Below, piece after piece: positions 21,749 through 33,939 of a stretch of DNA of 64,000 nt. The stretch lies in assembly GCA_009760855.2 (NCBI GenBank), contig WPIO01000009.1:4309001-4373000 (forward strand), read 5' to 3'. Within the stretch, counting starts at the first letter, position 1. Every line of letters starts with the position of its first letter. The translations under genes and the position numbers were made by a program. A model generated the notes under the pieces. It made no database searches, had not been told where the DNA came from, and saw nothing but the letters and a program-made list of their open reading frames with translations. This DNA is from Cristatella mucedo. Lineage: Eukaryota; Bryozoa; Phylactolaemata; Cristatellidae.

Positions 21749-23220
21749 ATGGCTAGGGCTGTGATTGAGAGTATCCTTGAACTTAGTGATCCGAGTCTAC
21801 CAACGTATCCTATAAGTACTGGTATCGCAAGTTTTACCAATGGAGTGGCCGTGAGCTTGACACGATTGCAAATAAGCCAGTAATTTGTATTGTGCCAGGC
21901 GAACTCAATTTATGCCATGTATTGTCAGACACTAATTTACTACTCGAAGGACAGATCCAAGTTCAGACAGCTGCTAGCGAAGCTTACGCTGCACCTGCTA
22001 GGACTCTGGCAGATGGACTAGTAAATAATGCTGGTGCTTGGATGTTTAGTTTAACAAAAGTTAGACTTGGCTGTGAAGAAATCGAAAACCTTGCACTTCC
22101 ACGAGGCCCTGGAACAGTTTCAACGCTTATGGGTTTATTGACTTATCCAAAATGACGACGATCGAACAGAAAGGCCAGCAACAGGGTGAAAAAAAGATGG
22201 AGAGAATTCTGTAGTCTGTAGACGATATGCAAACAAGCCATGGAGATTATACTAGCCCTGCTGCATCTGGAGCACGTACTTTGAATATCGGGTTTATCTA
22301 CCGAAGTGGATTCACTAGCATTCTAGTTGATAACAATGGCACGTTTATTTTCTCATTGCCGTCGTCTAGGTTGTCAGGATTCTGTGTACATATTAATAGA
22401 ATTATTGATAACATTCCTTTTACACCTCAAATGGCACGATTTGTTGGATTTGGCTACGATGCTATAATGACAGGAGCAACTCTAGCATTAGGAAACGCAA
22501 CTAATACGCTAACAGCTCAAGGAGCGAATGGAGCAAATGAAGAAGGTGTTCGGAATGCATTCAGGACTAATATGTCTAAGATGCGGTTGATTATTCCATG
22601 TATTACATTTGCTTTTAGCATGGAGAGAAGTCTAGCAAAAATCTCTAGTGAATGTGGAAAGAACCTAAACTGGACTACAGAGTTAGATGATATAAGAGTA
22701 TCACTCGCACAATAACTAATCAAGACTTGAAGTATACTCAGCATGTTGTCAGTCCAGAATGCTATTGACAAGTTCGATGGTTGATTGTAGCTGCGCAAGG
22801 TTTCGATAAATAACGTAGTTACACTGGGAATCCTTTTACTTATAGCAATTGCAATATTGAGAATGTTGTTGCAATGGCAAATTGTTCTACTCAATATCCT
22901 AGTCTTGCTAGAAGTAGTTAAAAGATAGAAAGATAAAGATGGAAAATGTTCAACTGAATATCTAGACTTTACCCAATTCAGAAAACAATTCCTTGGTCTT
23001 AATGCAGTCACAGAACCCGTAGATTTTATTTATCCTGAATGGTTAGATTTGCATCAAATTCATGTAATCGGCTTGCAAGACAATGATCGACCTTTATGAG
23101 ACTTGATGTGAGCATTGAGTTTAACAAATTTATTCCACAAGCAGCTTCTGGTGCTCAACAGACATCTATCCCTGTGCATTACTTAACGATCTGTGAGAAT
23201 ACTGCTGAACTGACTTAAAA
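21749..23220 (+). pseudogene. PLE-1: major capsid protein-like gene (double jelly-roll type), decayed
   Basis: ATG at 21749 (MARAVIESILELSDPSLPTY) begins a chain of frames. The N-terminal part is open at 21892-22155, with NNAGAWMFSLTKVRLGCEEI. The middle is open at 22227-22715, with SRLSGFCVHINRIIDNIPFT. The C-terminal part near 22957-23200 has YLDFTQFRKQFLG and LDLHQIHVIGLQDNDRP. Each block has an equivalent in PLE-2 in the same order: INEAAWLSYAMRLRV, DRISGSCADVGKIIYNANIE and YMDFTQFRKMFLG. Total length of about 480 codons and position after the coiled-coil gene fit a Polinton/adintovirus major capsid. Fold assignment is inferred and needs profile comparison. At least four frameshifts/stops. 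Confidence 0.55.
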
Positions 23221-23224
23221 CGGT

Positions 23225-23525
23225 AATGGATCCTAATTTACATGTATGAAAGGATCATAGGTATATGAAAATATTGATATTACATAAAATAGTACAGATT
23301 ATAAACGGAAAAACAGGATTTGTACAAGGCTGTGAAGAATGGAAAAATCGATGGCCTTGAGTATTGGTGTGGATCAGAAGCGTATTCAGTGCTTGGTCAT
23401 GATATGATATTTGGTGATCAAATTGAACTGACATTGAAAGAATGGCATAAAGAAAACTAAAAAAATATGTAGCTAATAAAAAGGGGTTAAAGTTTCCACC
23501 AAAGTTATTTGGAAAACTATTCAAA
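23225..23525 (+). pseudogene. PLE-1: small unknown gene after the capsid
   Basis: Broken frames read TGFVQGCEEWKNRW, then LEYWCGSEAYSVLGHDMIFG with IELTLKEWHKEN. The sequence ends with a lysine-rich stretch near 23480-23545 (GLKFPPKLFGKLFKPIAG). No family is recognised. It lies between the capsid-like gene and the conserved orphan. Confidence 0.35.
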
Positions 23526-23550
23526 CCTATTGCTGGAAATTTTTTATAAA

Positions 23551-23880
23551 TGAAACTTTGTGTTAAACTTGAATGCGCTAATGACTGCTTAACTAGAGAT
23601 GGTGTTTACAGGTATCTCCAGATAGTATAATTAACGTTACTACTTTAGTTAAGATAAAATGTCTTTGGAGTTGACGTATCACTCAAGATTTAACTCCTAA
23701 GCAGTATCATGCGCAATGTTTGCTTGGATTGCATGTTTTAGGACCAAGTGAGTGTTATTATTCTGAGTTTGAAATTCTTGTTCCTGGATTGAACTGTGGA
23801 GAAGTTATGGTTGATTTTATAGCAGCTGGAAATGTTAGGATTCCAACAACGCATGAATGTACATGTGAGGGAAGGCATGG
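23551..23880 (+). pseudogene. PLE-1: conserved orphan gene, 3' end lost to LINE-A
   Basis: ATG at 23551 gives MKLCVKLECANDCLTRDGVY. A shifted frame then has QCLLGLHVLGPSECYYSEFE and VPGLNCG ... FIAAGNVRIP. These align with the intact 128-codon frame of PLE-2 at 38475-38861, which has QYLLGLYMLDIEEFLLGEFE and IPGLNCG ... YIAAGKVPIP. The family is unknown to me, but its conservation in two diverged elements shows it was a functional element gene. The LINE-A at 23884 removed or displaced the C-terminus. Confidence 0.55.
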
Positions 23881-23883
23881 ACA

Positions 23884-24530
23884 TTGCATGTGCGGTCAGG
23901 CGATTGCAGCTGGTGCAAAACTCCGCAGCTAGGCTTGTCTGTCGTGAGCGTCGCAGTTGCCACGTTACTCCACTTCTCGCCAACCTGCACTGGCTACCAG
24001 TCAAGCAACGGATTGACTTCAAGGTTTTGTCGCTCACTTTTAGGTCCCTTCACTCTTTGGCTGCAGCCTATCTCTCAGATCTACTCACCTACCAGGCCAA
24101 GCATCGTACCACCCGTCTTTCGGAATCCAACAGTTTACCAATAGCTCGTAAAACCTCAAATCCTTTGGAGACCGTGCATTTAGTTCGAATGCTCCCAAAG
24201 CCTGGAACTCACTCCCGACTTACGTCACATCGTCCCCTGACTTGACCACATTTAAAAAGAACTTAAAAAAACAACTATTTATGACGCATTCAGTGGGGTC
24301 CCTGTGATTCGTCCTTCATGTGCTCATGCACTGTGCATGCTGCCACTAACCACATTTGCATGCTGACCCTGTGCATGTCACCCTAAACATGTTATTTATG
24401 TTGTTTATCAAGCGTGATATTACTCACCATTCAATTGCGTTTCCATTTGCAGCAAATGTAAAGCGCCTAGAAAGAGATTAAGCTCTCTGAGGGAGATTTA
24501 TCAAGTGCATTATTATTATTATTATAAAAT
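23884..24530 (+). mobile_element. LINE-A, 5'-truncated, at the right end of PLE-1
   Basis: It starts at the common truncation region (GATTGCAGCTGGTGCAAAAC), continues through LHWLPVKQRIDFKVLSLTF to SSP-type C-terminal sequence and the 3' UTR, and ends with ATTATTATTATTAT at about 24522. Small frameshifts in the C-terminal block. Confidence 0.85.
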
Positions 24531-26700
24531 CCAGCAGCAGCTTTTCGAGGCTAGACCACGGGTCTTTAACATTCGAAGCCCGATGTCTCTAATTCGCACA
24601 TCCTCTGCTCTTGAAAGGTTCCTTTTCTTTCACCTTCTTCCAAGACAGACCTGTAAAGAGCGTTGGAACAAAAAGAGACAAGTTCACTGTTACGAACGGG
24701 AAGCCGATCGAAACAACAGATGCCTGCGGCGGGAGGCATGTCAAGAAAATACTTGAAAGAAATTTGTCCGACAATCTAATACTTATTTAGGGTACCTTTC
24801 GAAGGACAAATATTTTAGACGTGGGGTCGGAAGTTCGGACGACTTCCGCATAAAAGAAAAATGGCTATGCAAACCACGTCTAACCAGGATGCCAATCTGA
24901 AGCAGCGTATCTTCAAAGAACAAATTTAGAAATCCCTGCATCGTATGTGACTTGTATCCCAACTTTTCGAACCTTGGTATTTCAAGAAACATTCCAGAAC
25001 CTGTTAAGGTGCATTCTTTTGACTTTTATACAGCTTCATGTTTACTGTAGGTTTTTGCCTTTTAAAATCCATAACTGGGCAAATGCACGTATCGGTGTGC
25101 AATTTAAAATGTGAGTTCAGCTCTGCTTGCTTTACACGAATCTAAAAAATTTCTAATTTCGGTGGAATACATTTCGCTGTATACGTCATCAAAAGTCCTG
25201 GAGCATTAGTTTCCGTTATCATTAACGTGTAAGTTAGTAAGATTAGTGAGAACTCGGGCTAATAAAGTGCACTGAATCGTGCACACGTACACATGAAAAG
25301 AACATCGGGACATAAAACAGACAAGTTCACGGCGACATAGGTAAGGCTGACAGGAACAGATATTTAATAAAGCTGATATTTAAGCAGGTTGGAAGGTCAT
25401 TGCAGGTAGCGACCGTACATGGAAGCGAGCTCTAGACTTTTGGTGCTTACGATCTGAAGGCGTCATTCATCAAAAGACTTCAATTTACTACGAGAGACGG
25501 TCAAGATGGCCAGATAATGAAGAATCAATGGTGCGAGAGCACGTGACTTGAGGAGCGAGGGTGGCGGATAAGTAGGCTGGTGCAAGCGCTGCATTTTAAT
25601 GAATAAAAGCCACTGCACCAATGTACAGGTACATTGTGAACCTGTCAACGAGCGCAGTGCACGTAGTACCTGTAGCACATTTAAAATGGTCGCCGGGGAA
25701 GTAGATTAGCGCATATAAACCATTGAAATTAATAACCCATGGATAGCCTAAAGATAGCATTAGGAGAGTAGCCGACTTGTAGCTCGTACTTGTTTCTCCC
25801 ATCTTAGCACAAAGCCAGGGAGTTCAGAGTTCACCGTGGAGTTTCAACAAGCTTATTGGCTTCGGCCAGCCATTTCCCGACGGGTTCACGTAAATGACGA
25901 GGGCAAGGCGAACCGGCGAAAGATGGCCGGAAAGGCGTCTCTACCCGCGAAACATCGAGGGGAAGTTCAATTTGACGCTTGGAGACAGAATACAAATCAG
26001 TGCATATCTGCGAACAGGCTCAGCGGCAGTGACTCGCCGACAGGCAGACTGCCGTTCAGACGGACTGCCTCAGTAAGACACTCCATTATCATCCGCTCAA
26101 ATGAGATTGTATCTTTACGGCATTTAAATACGAGTATAAGTAATGCAAGGATCTAAAGCTTGCTCGTCATTATTCTATCATTGTATGTACATTTAATTTC
26201 CCCAATGATAGTGCATTCTGAAGTTACACTTGTAAATTATCTCTCCACTTTTAACCGGACACTCGTCGTAGCTGTATCTCGTAGTAAGTAGCACTATAAA
26301 TGTCGCAAAAGGCGCAACGTAAACGTACCATCGGTGACTTGCGTTAACGGACGGGACGGACTCGCTCGTTCGCTCATAGAGTCGCCTTCAAAGTGATGCA
26401 AGTTGCAGTTAGCACACTAAGAGATATGGAAGCGCTATATAAAAGAAAGAATGTCACTTTGTCCTCGAGAGTTGAATCGACGACCTCCGAATCCAGAGAC
26501 ACGAGTCATGCCTACTCAACTCATTTCTGCCGATAAAGCGCCTCACTAGTGCGCCCAGAGAGCGTGCCGATTTTGGCATTAGCATTTTATTGTTATTCCA
26601 TACCAGCTGTCTCTTTCATCGAAATCTGAAATTGGACTGACGTTTGCATAATTCAATGAGCCCGGCCGCATGTTGAACTAATTACAGGCGAATTAAAAAA
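24531..26700. other. Unassigned; possible PLE-1 remnant, then decayed LINE
   Basis: 24540-24990 has short lysine-rich frames that might be the last of PLE-1, but no motif supports this. Around 25300-25700 the - strand carries a decayed relative of LINE-A (SRSKLKSFDE and neighbouring residues echo the SRTNLKSFGDRAF block). No gene is supported at 25800-26700, although a 106-codon chance frame begins at 25836. Confidence 0.35.
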
Positions 26701-26702
26701 TA

Positions 26703-26709
26703 TAAATAA

Positions 26710-26752
<43 letters not shown>
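26703..26752. repeat. (TA)n microsatellite at a LINE tail
   Basis: An alternating TA run sits immediately before the 3' end of the - strand LINE-A. It probably replaced or expanded from the LINE's own simple-repeat tail. Confidence 0.85.
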
Positions 26753-26754
<2 letters not shown>

Positions 26755-27375
26755 GCACTTGATAAAGCGCCCTCAGAGAGCTCAATCTCTCTCTAGGCGC
26801 TTTACATTTGCTGCAAAGGTAAATGCAATTGGATGGTGAGTAATATCATGCTTGATAAACAAACAACATGAATAAAATGGTTAGGGGTGACATGCACAGG
26901 GTCAGCATGTAAATGTGGTTAGTGGCAGCATGCACAGTGTCAGCAGGCATAAGCACATGAAGGACGAATCACAGGGACCCACTAAATGCTGTCTTAAATA
27001 GGTGTGTTTTTAAGTTCTTTTTAAATGTAGTCAGGTCAGGGGATATTCTGACTCAAGTCGGGAGGAAGTCCCAGGCTCTGGGAGCATACGAACTAAATGC
27101 ACGGTCTCCAAAGGATTTGAGGTTTGTACGAGGTATTCGTAAACTGTTGGATTCCGAAAAGCGGGTGGTACCATGCTTGGCCTGGCGGGGGAGTATGTAT
27201 ATCCGAGAGATAGGCTGGAGCCAAAGAGTGAAGTGACCTAAAAGTGAGCGACAAAACCTTGAAGTCAATCCGTTGCTTGACTGGTATCCAGTGCAGGTCG
27301 GCGAGAAGTGGTGTAATGTGGCAACTGCGACGCTCACAACAGACAAGCCTAGCTGCGGAGTTTTGCACCAGCTGC
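26750..27375 (-). mobile_element. LINE-A, 5'-truncated at a CA microsatellite
   Basis: From left to right this gives the reversed 3' tail (TGCACTTGATAAAGCGCCCT), 3' UTR and C-terminal ORF block. It stops at GCACCAGCTGCAA, where a long CA run begins. Near-full identity to the copy at 19535-20284 through this part. Confidence 0.85.
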
Positions 27376-28394
<1,019 letters not shown>

Positions 28395-28630
28395 AATAAA
28401 ACATTTGTACAGCGCCCACAGAGAACTGAACCTCATTCTAGGCAACTTACAGATAATGTTAAGAAAGCATGACAAAATGATTAGTGCTAGCATTCGCAAT
28501 GTCATCAAGCATAACATTGTTAGATTTGGCATGCACAGGGTCAACACCTAGACATGGTTAGTAGCAGTGGGCACAGTGTCAGCATGCATAAGGATTAAGG
28601 ACAAATCACTAGAACCCGCTAAATGCTGAT
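28395..28630 (-). mobile_element. LINE-A related 3' UTR fragment
   Basis: Reverse of the family tail (AAACATTTGTACAGCGCCCA) and 3' UTR with GCATGCACAGGGTCA-like motifs. It ends before the ORF. It faces the + strand fragment at 28855-29165. Confidence 0.7.
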
Positions 28631-28854
28631 CTATTTCTCAGAGCAACTGTTTCGTCCTCGAAAAGTCTTTCTCAAGTGCTCATTCAATTTGACATAATGC
28701 ATGTCCTGCTACTAATCTGCTACTAACCGTCTGCTGCCTTCCCAGCATAAGTGCTGAGCCTAGACAACGTGAGTAATTCAAGTTTAAAATCCATCAAGGA
28801 TCCTGTGATAAATAAACGACATAAATGCCTAATATCCAGCATGTAAGCATAACG

Positions 28855-29165
28855 TGCTCTCACAACATCCTCTGACTTGATGACATTTAAAAAGAAGCTG
28901 AAACGCATTTATTTATCACAGCATTTAATGGGTCTATACGATTCGTTCTTTGTGTGCTTATGCGTGCTGGCACTGTGCATGTTGCCACCAGCCTTATTTG
29001 CATGCTGACCCCGTGCATATTACCTCTAACCATGTAATGCTTGTTGACATTGAATATGCTGCCACTTACAGTTTTATCATGCTTTCTTTACCGCATACCT
29101 AAAATATATAGAAAGAGATTAAGTTTTCTGAGTGTGCTATACAAATGTATTGTTATTATTAAAAT
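28855..29165 (+). mobile_element. LINE-A related 3' fragment
   Basis: Starts in the last codons of the ORF (SDLMTFKKKLKR-like) and runs through the 3' UTR to the tail TGTGCTATACAAATGTATTG with TTATTATT. Same diverged subfamily as 6630-7105. Confidence 0.75.
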
Positions 29166-30599
29166 GATCGTCTTGTGTCAGTCGCCGGACTGATTTTCAC
29201 GAGCATTTCAAACTGTCGCTTAGTCATCATGGCTAGTTTAACGTCTGCAGTAAAGAGTAGCAGACTGACTTGGCGAGGGCGTACATTCTCCACAGTAAGA
29301 GAAGCAAAGTCGCCCGGAGCATCGGCAAGCGTAGCGTTATACAATTCCACGAAGGAGAGCTGCGCAGACGGAGGAACAAGCCACAGTTTCACCAACGATA
29401 TTTTTTTGGGAAGATAGTTTGAATTTTGCTATTCGGAGACCATTTCCGAAACCGACACATTGCAGAGACATAATAAGCGCTAAGCGCTCAATAAGCGCTC
29501 CGAATGAGCGCGCTCCGCACGTGGTTAGATATCCAGAAACGGGTCATAGTGGGAGTCGACGGGACACTCAAAGAAAAGAAGCAATCTTGATGACGGGGCG
29601 CAGGTATATCGCAAATACCAAATAACCAAGACATTGGTCAGACAAGGTTTACGCAAGGGTGACTCAAGACTTCGGCACATCTCAGCTCGGCACCCCCCCC
29701 CCCGAGCTCCAGCTCAGGAAATGGAGGCTACTTCGGAATATACCAATGATAGCACCGAGCCTGCTTATCGCCAGCCACGCTCGGGTCGTAGGTCCCTCGT
29801 GGCCTTCCGTGGTTGACGAAATAGTCGTGGCTATCCATCCTGCTATCCATCCTTTGGAATGTTAACACTTCGCGACCGGACTCACCATCAACTCTCACGT
29901 CTCGACCAACGACCTCCCGCTATCCTAATGCCCAGAGTAAGCAGCTGTGCTGCGTTTCGTCAAACGTCAGGCTTGGGCTGGCTGGTGACCCTTATGAAAT
30001 TACAACCAATTAAGGCTCAGGATACTTGCATGGGTACTTATATTACTATGATTCCGTTTGAAGGAAAGTTGCCACCAGTCATTGCTAGAAAATATAGTGT
30101 ACATGTTGATGTCTGCGGCAATATTCAGGTACAGTCGTTTCTTGCCAGTTAGAGAATTTCGACATTGTTCAATACGCTTATCGTGCAATTCACACAATTG
30201 GCCATATTATGGATCTCATGATCGCAAAGAATATCTGTCCGTGTGGCCGATTACCATCTTAGATTGTTGCTCAATCTCGTTTACTGTACCTGTTCCGGCG
30301 AATGAGTATGGGTACCTCGACCGAGTCCAAAAAAAGCACTCAGCTTCACAAGCGGTCATTGTGAGAAAGTTTTTTTAATCTGTTAGTGATGAAGGTCTTC
30401 TTGACCTTGAACCAGGCTCTCTGACAACCTCGACAGTCTCTCTCGTTGATGCCGTAACCTCGAGACTTATGGAGCACTTTCCACTAGTATGTACCTCTAA
30501 AGACCGCCAATGTACACAGTCGTGGAGAAACCTTTAAATGTAGTAAAGAATTTGAAAAAGTCTTCGCATAACGCACAAACTTGTAGGACGCATCGCGAA
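29166..30599. other. Unassigned sequence
   Basis: Short open frames exist on both strands (for example 29159-29395 on the - strand and 30058-30378 on the + strand), but none carries a motif I recognise. A poly-C run of eleven lies near 29693-29703. Nothing is called. Confidence 0.3.
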
Positions 30600-31800
30600 G
30601 TCTAGGTCTGATGCCGACGCCTCCACCATGCCGCCTCAGCCCGAAGCTCTGGTTGAGTCGCGATCTGTGATCTCAAGTGAGATATTGTTCTGAGAAGTCA
30701 GTGTACAAAGTGGTTGGCATAAATGGAGCCACTAAAAAGAGTTCATCACCCGGAGACCCTGTACCATAAACTCTCTGGTCTCCTCAGATAGAAAAGCATA
30801 TTCAGTTATAACTCAGGCTCTTAATGCTTCTCTGGATACAGGTGTCCCTCGAAAGCCTTTTACATGTGCCAGTGTGCGACCAATACTTTTAAAAGCCTCA
30901 ATTGGGTTCAGAGGCTCTATCAAGCGATCGTCCAGTCTCACTTCATCCTTTTTGGACGAAAGATTCTGAAAAAGATTGTCGCTAAGCAGCTCGTGGTATG
31001 ATAAATAAAAATTAAATTTTCAGAAATATCTCCGCCGGGTTTTAAGCAGCACTACTTCATTAAAACTGGTCTCCTCCGTGTAATCGACGGCATTCTTAGT
31101 AGCGACAATGATCCTAATGCTACCGGCCTGGCCCTGCTCGATCTACCAGCTGAGTTCAAAATTACTGTTCTCCATATGCTACTTGAATGATTAAGAACAA
31201 TTATCGGTCAAGGGATGGCTTGCGTGTAGTTTCAATCGTGTTTGTCCGATCGTGTTGAATCCGAATCGTGTGGCGATCCCGCCTTATCCAGCAGACCAGT
31301 CTAATGGAAAGTTACACGAATGTCTGTCTAGATCCTTAGCTGTTCTCCATTTATAAAGAGCATCGCATTCAAGTAACTCCGCTCCATTGGATTAGCTATC
31401 ACTACTCGGATTTCTAAAACCAGCTGTACTTTCCCTTAAAACCATCGCGATCAGCGGCAGCAAGTGATAGACTGAGTGCCTGCGTAGAAGACCCATGATC
31501 CCGGACGCTGGAAAACTATACTAAGCTAAATAATAGCGAAACCGAATTGTAGCTTTTAGGACATCCCATGCACGCTTTCGAACTAAGAGACTTAGACCTT
31601 CTAGTTGATGGTCCTCGTGTGCTACCGTCACCATGTGCTCGGAATTAAGGCACCCTCTTTGGAAGCTGTTAAAAGCTTATTTAAAAATACCATTAAGGCA
31701 GCTAGCCATAACGTTCGATCTCTGTCTAAGGGACTTTCTACCACGGCAGATTGCTAACAAATCTCACGAGCTCCCTGTTCTCTCTCGGAAGGACGTGAGT
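30600..31800 (+). mobile_element. Decayed LINE (CR1/L2-like)
   Basis: Shifted frames on the + strand follow the order of a LINE reverse transcriptase. There is a VITQALNASLDTGVP block near 30800 and a KKIVAKQLVV stretch near 30970. KTGLLRVIDGILSS and LALLDLPAEF follow at 31060-31170, where the catalytic-domain AFD motif would be. ELLLLGH-like sequence and ARN lie near 31550-31640. Many stops; much older than the LINE-A copies, closest in wording to LINE-B. Confidence 0.55.
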
Positions 31801-32099
31801 GTGCAATCAACCGTGCTTGCTCGATTATGCAAACTGAACGAGCTTGCACGTTTGTCTCTCTGGCTGGAGCTTGTGAGCTCATGTATCCTGACAAATGTTT
31901 CTCTCTTCTCTGTTTTTGAATTCAAGCTCTATTCTGCTATTAGCTAACTAGGAAATTTCTGCTGAGCGCATTACCTTGATATACTAATGTGACACGTTAG
32001 AATTTTTGAACCCAAAAGTTCTCCTCGGGCGTTGGCAGTGAAATAAAGTTTGATGGAGTCACGCAAAAAGGGTATTCAGCTCGATGGGTGGCCGACATT

Positions 32100-32890
32100 A
32101 GCTGCAGCTTCTAGTACATCCTTAATCTATTGCTGTCGCCTAGCATGGCACTGCAATGTACTGTAACCTGCCACTGTGTCAGGTTGCTTGTACGTTAACA
32201 ATGCTACGGCAATTACTCACGCTTTAATAAGCTTGCGATTGGCTCGCTGAATTGGCTTCCAGTTTAAGTTGATTTAGCTGGACGTGCTGGTCGCTGAAGC
32301 ACTGCTAGGTAAGAATTTCTGAGGGCATCGAACACCAGCGCTCACACTTCAGCCGTTCAGCAGCTTCAGCCAGCTAGTCACATTGCAGAAAGTAATTGTG
32401 CTCTCTCACACGAACACATTCAGGTGCAGACATAGGTGTGTTGAACATGTAGCTCACAACACGGCATTCCTAACGAGAGCAGTCCGCCTCAGTCAGACAG
32501 GGACGAATACTTCGCTAGGAGCTCTCTACACTATTCGTGTTCTCACATTGATTTGCAGAGATTTCTTGTGTGTTCAAAAGCAGACAGATATAATTCATTT
32601 GTATAGCGCCCCAAGAGAACTTAATCTCTATTTAGGCGCTTCACATGCGCCTCCGGGCTCGAGCCCACGACCTCAGCCAGACCATGGTCGGGGGCGAGCA
32701 CCTTAACCGTTGGACCAAACCAGCTCGGCAGATGGCAAAGCACAGCAGAAAGCTGCTTCCCGGCTGCTGCAGACACTTTTTTGCTAGGGGCATACATTTC
32801 TGCAAACGAATCGTTCCAACTTGGCCATTCTAGCTGTATAAAAGAGGTGGGCGATTGGCATGACTGGTGCGACTTAATTTATTCACCGTG
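32100..32890. repeat. Duplicated segment, copy 1 (partner at 60640-62560)
   Basis: Sequence such as TCCTTAATCTATTGCTGTCG, the ATTCCTAACGAGAGCAG stretch and GCATGACTGGTGCGAC recurs in order at 60670, 62270 and 62515 with substitutions. Copy 1 is interrupted by a SINE-A at 32590-32730; copy 2 is interrupted by LINE-A. The nature of the unit is unknown (old transposon or segmental duplication). Confidence 0.55.
32590..32730 (-). mobile_element. SINE-A, tRNA-derived
   Basis: On the - strand a tRNA-like head with an A-box region (TCCAACGGTTAAGGTGCTCG) and a B box (GGGCTCGAGCCC) is followed by GAAGCGCCTAAATAGAGATT and TATACAAATGAATTATA. The body after the tRNA part resembles the LINE-A tail. Confidence 0.8.
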
Positions 32891-33244
32891 TAAGAACCCG
32901 GCTGTTGGTGCAGGCTTCGCTTTTCTAGCATAGGGGCTTGCACGCTCGATGGCTGCGGCTGAGCGACAAAGAGCGAAACACCAAGGTTCGAGGTAGTAGC
33001 TCGCCCGTTAGCACGGTCAGTGGTGTGAGTCCGGCTGGGGCTGAACAACATTGTTGCGTGGCCACGCCCACACTACGGTCACTCCCAACTGACCATTGTC
33101 TCTACGGCGCTAGCTTGCTTCTATGCTTGCGTTCCAAGGGTGTAATGTGTTCCTTGCACAATCCCTCGCTGTTATCACAATCCTCGACGAGTGCTCGCAA
33201 ATTGCTGCCAGTCCTATTGCAGCGCTTCGTGCCTTTAGACACAA

Positions 33245-33310
33245 CCTAACAACAGATTAAGCTCTCTGAGGATGCTATGCATAATTCATTGTTACTATTG
33301 CTATTATAAT
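33245..33310 (+). mobile_element. LINE-type 3' tail, short
   Basis: AACAGATTAAGCTCTCTGAG, then GATGCTATGCATAATTCATT and a TTACTATTGCTATT tail, match the 3' end of the LINE-A/SINE-A group. Only about 65 bases remain. Confidence 0.55.
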
Positions 33311-33405
33311 TACCTTCTCACCATGGACGTAGATTAACAAGAAGACATGGATCGGGGGACGATATAGCGATGACGAGCAGATGATTACATCGCCTCCCAC
33401 TGTCT

Positions 33406-33939
33406 GTGTGGACGACACTGCGGTTCAGAAACACCCAGCTGCATCAGCAATGCGAACTGCAACGTCCTAGCTGTGCCACTAATGCCATGGGCGTTTGTAG
33501 TTGGAAAGACATGGTCATGGGCTGCTCGACCGTCATGGCACCGCCTCTGAATGGCTCAGTGGTGGCACTACCAGACGTAGCCGTGCTTGCCTCAGGCGCA
33601 GCCGCCGATGTAACGACACCTGCTGCCGCAGTTCCTGTTCCTCTCTCAGGTGCAGCCTACGATGAAACAACACTAGATGCTGCCTTTCTCCTCCCGTCTT
33701 TAGGTGGAGCTGACGATGTAAGGACGCCTGCTGCAGTAGCCGTCCGTGCATTGAGTGCAGTCGACGTTGTAGCGACGCCTGCTGTTGCTGTGGAAGTCCT
33801 TTCCTCAGATTCAGCCTACGATGTGACGATGCCTGCTGCTGCCTTGGCCCTCCCGTCCTTAGGTGCAGCTGACGATGCAACGACACCTGCTGCTGCCGCA
33901 TCTGTACGTAACTCGCTTCAGGTGCAGCCAACGATGTAA
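33406..33939 (+). CDS. Open frame across a minisatellite; doubtful gene
   Basis: A 177-codon frame consists mostly of about 18-residue alanine-rich repeats (cores such as GAADDATTPAAA and SAYDVTMPAAAL), and the repeats continue past its stop to about 34275 in shifted frames. The opposite strand is also open for 189 codons, as expected from a repeat of period divisible by three. I see no signal peptide, domain or splice context. It may be a decayed or host-specific repeat protein, or only a minisatellite. Confidence 0.25.
   Translation: MWTTLRFRNTQLHQQCELQRPSCATNAMGVCSWKDMVMGCSTVMAPPLNGSVVALPDVAVLASGAAADVTTPAAAVPVPLSGAAYDETTLDAAFLLPSLGGADDVRTPAAVAVRALSAVDVVATPAVAVEVLSSDSAYDVTMPAAALALPSLGAADDATTPAAAASVRNSLQVQPTM

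Noticed and set aside
32641..32730. tRNA gene on the - strand
   Set aside because: The A and B boxes are present, but the same head recurs with LINE-like tails at several loci (38174, 51391, 61990) and does not form a complete tRNA with a proper acceptor stem; it is a SINE head.
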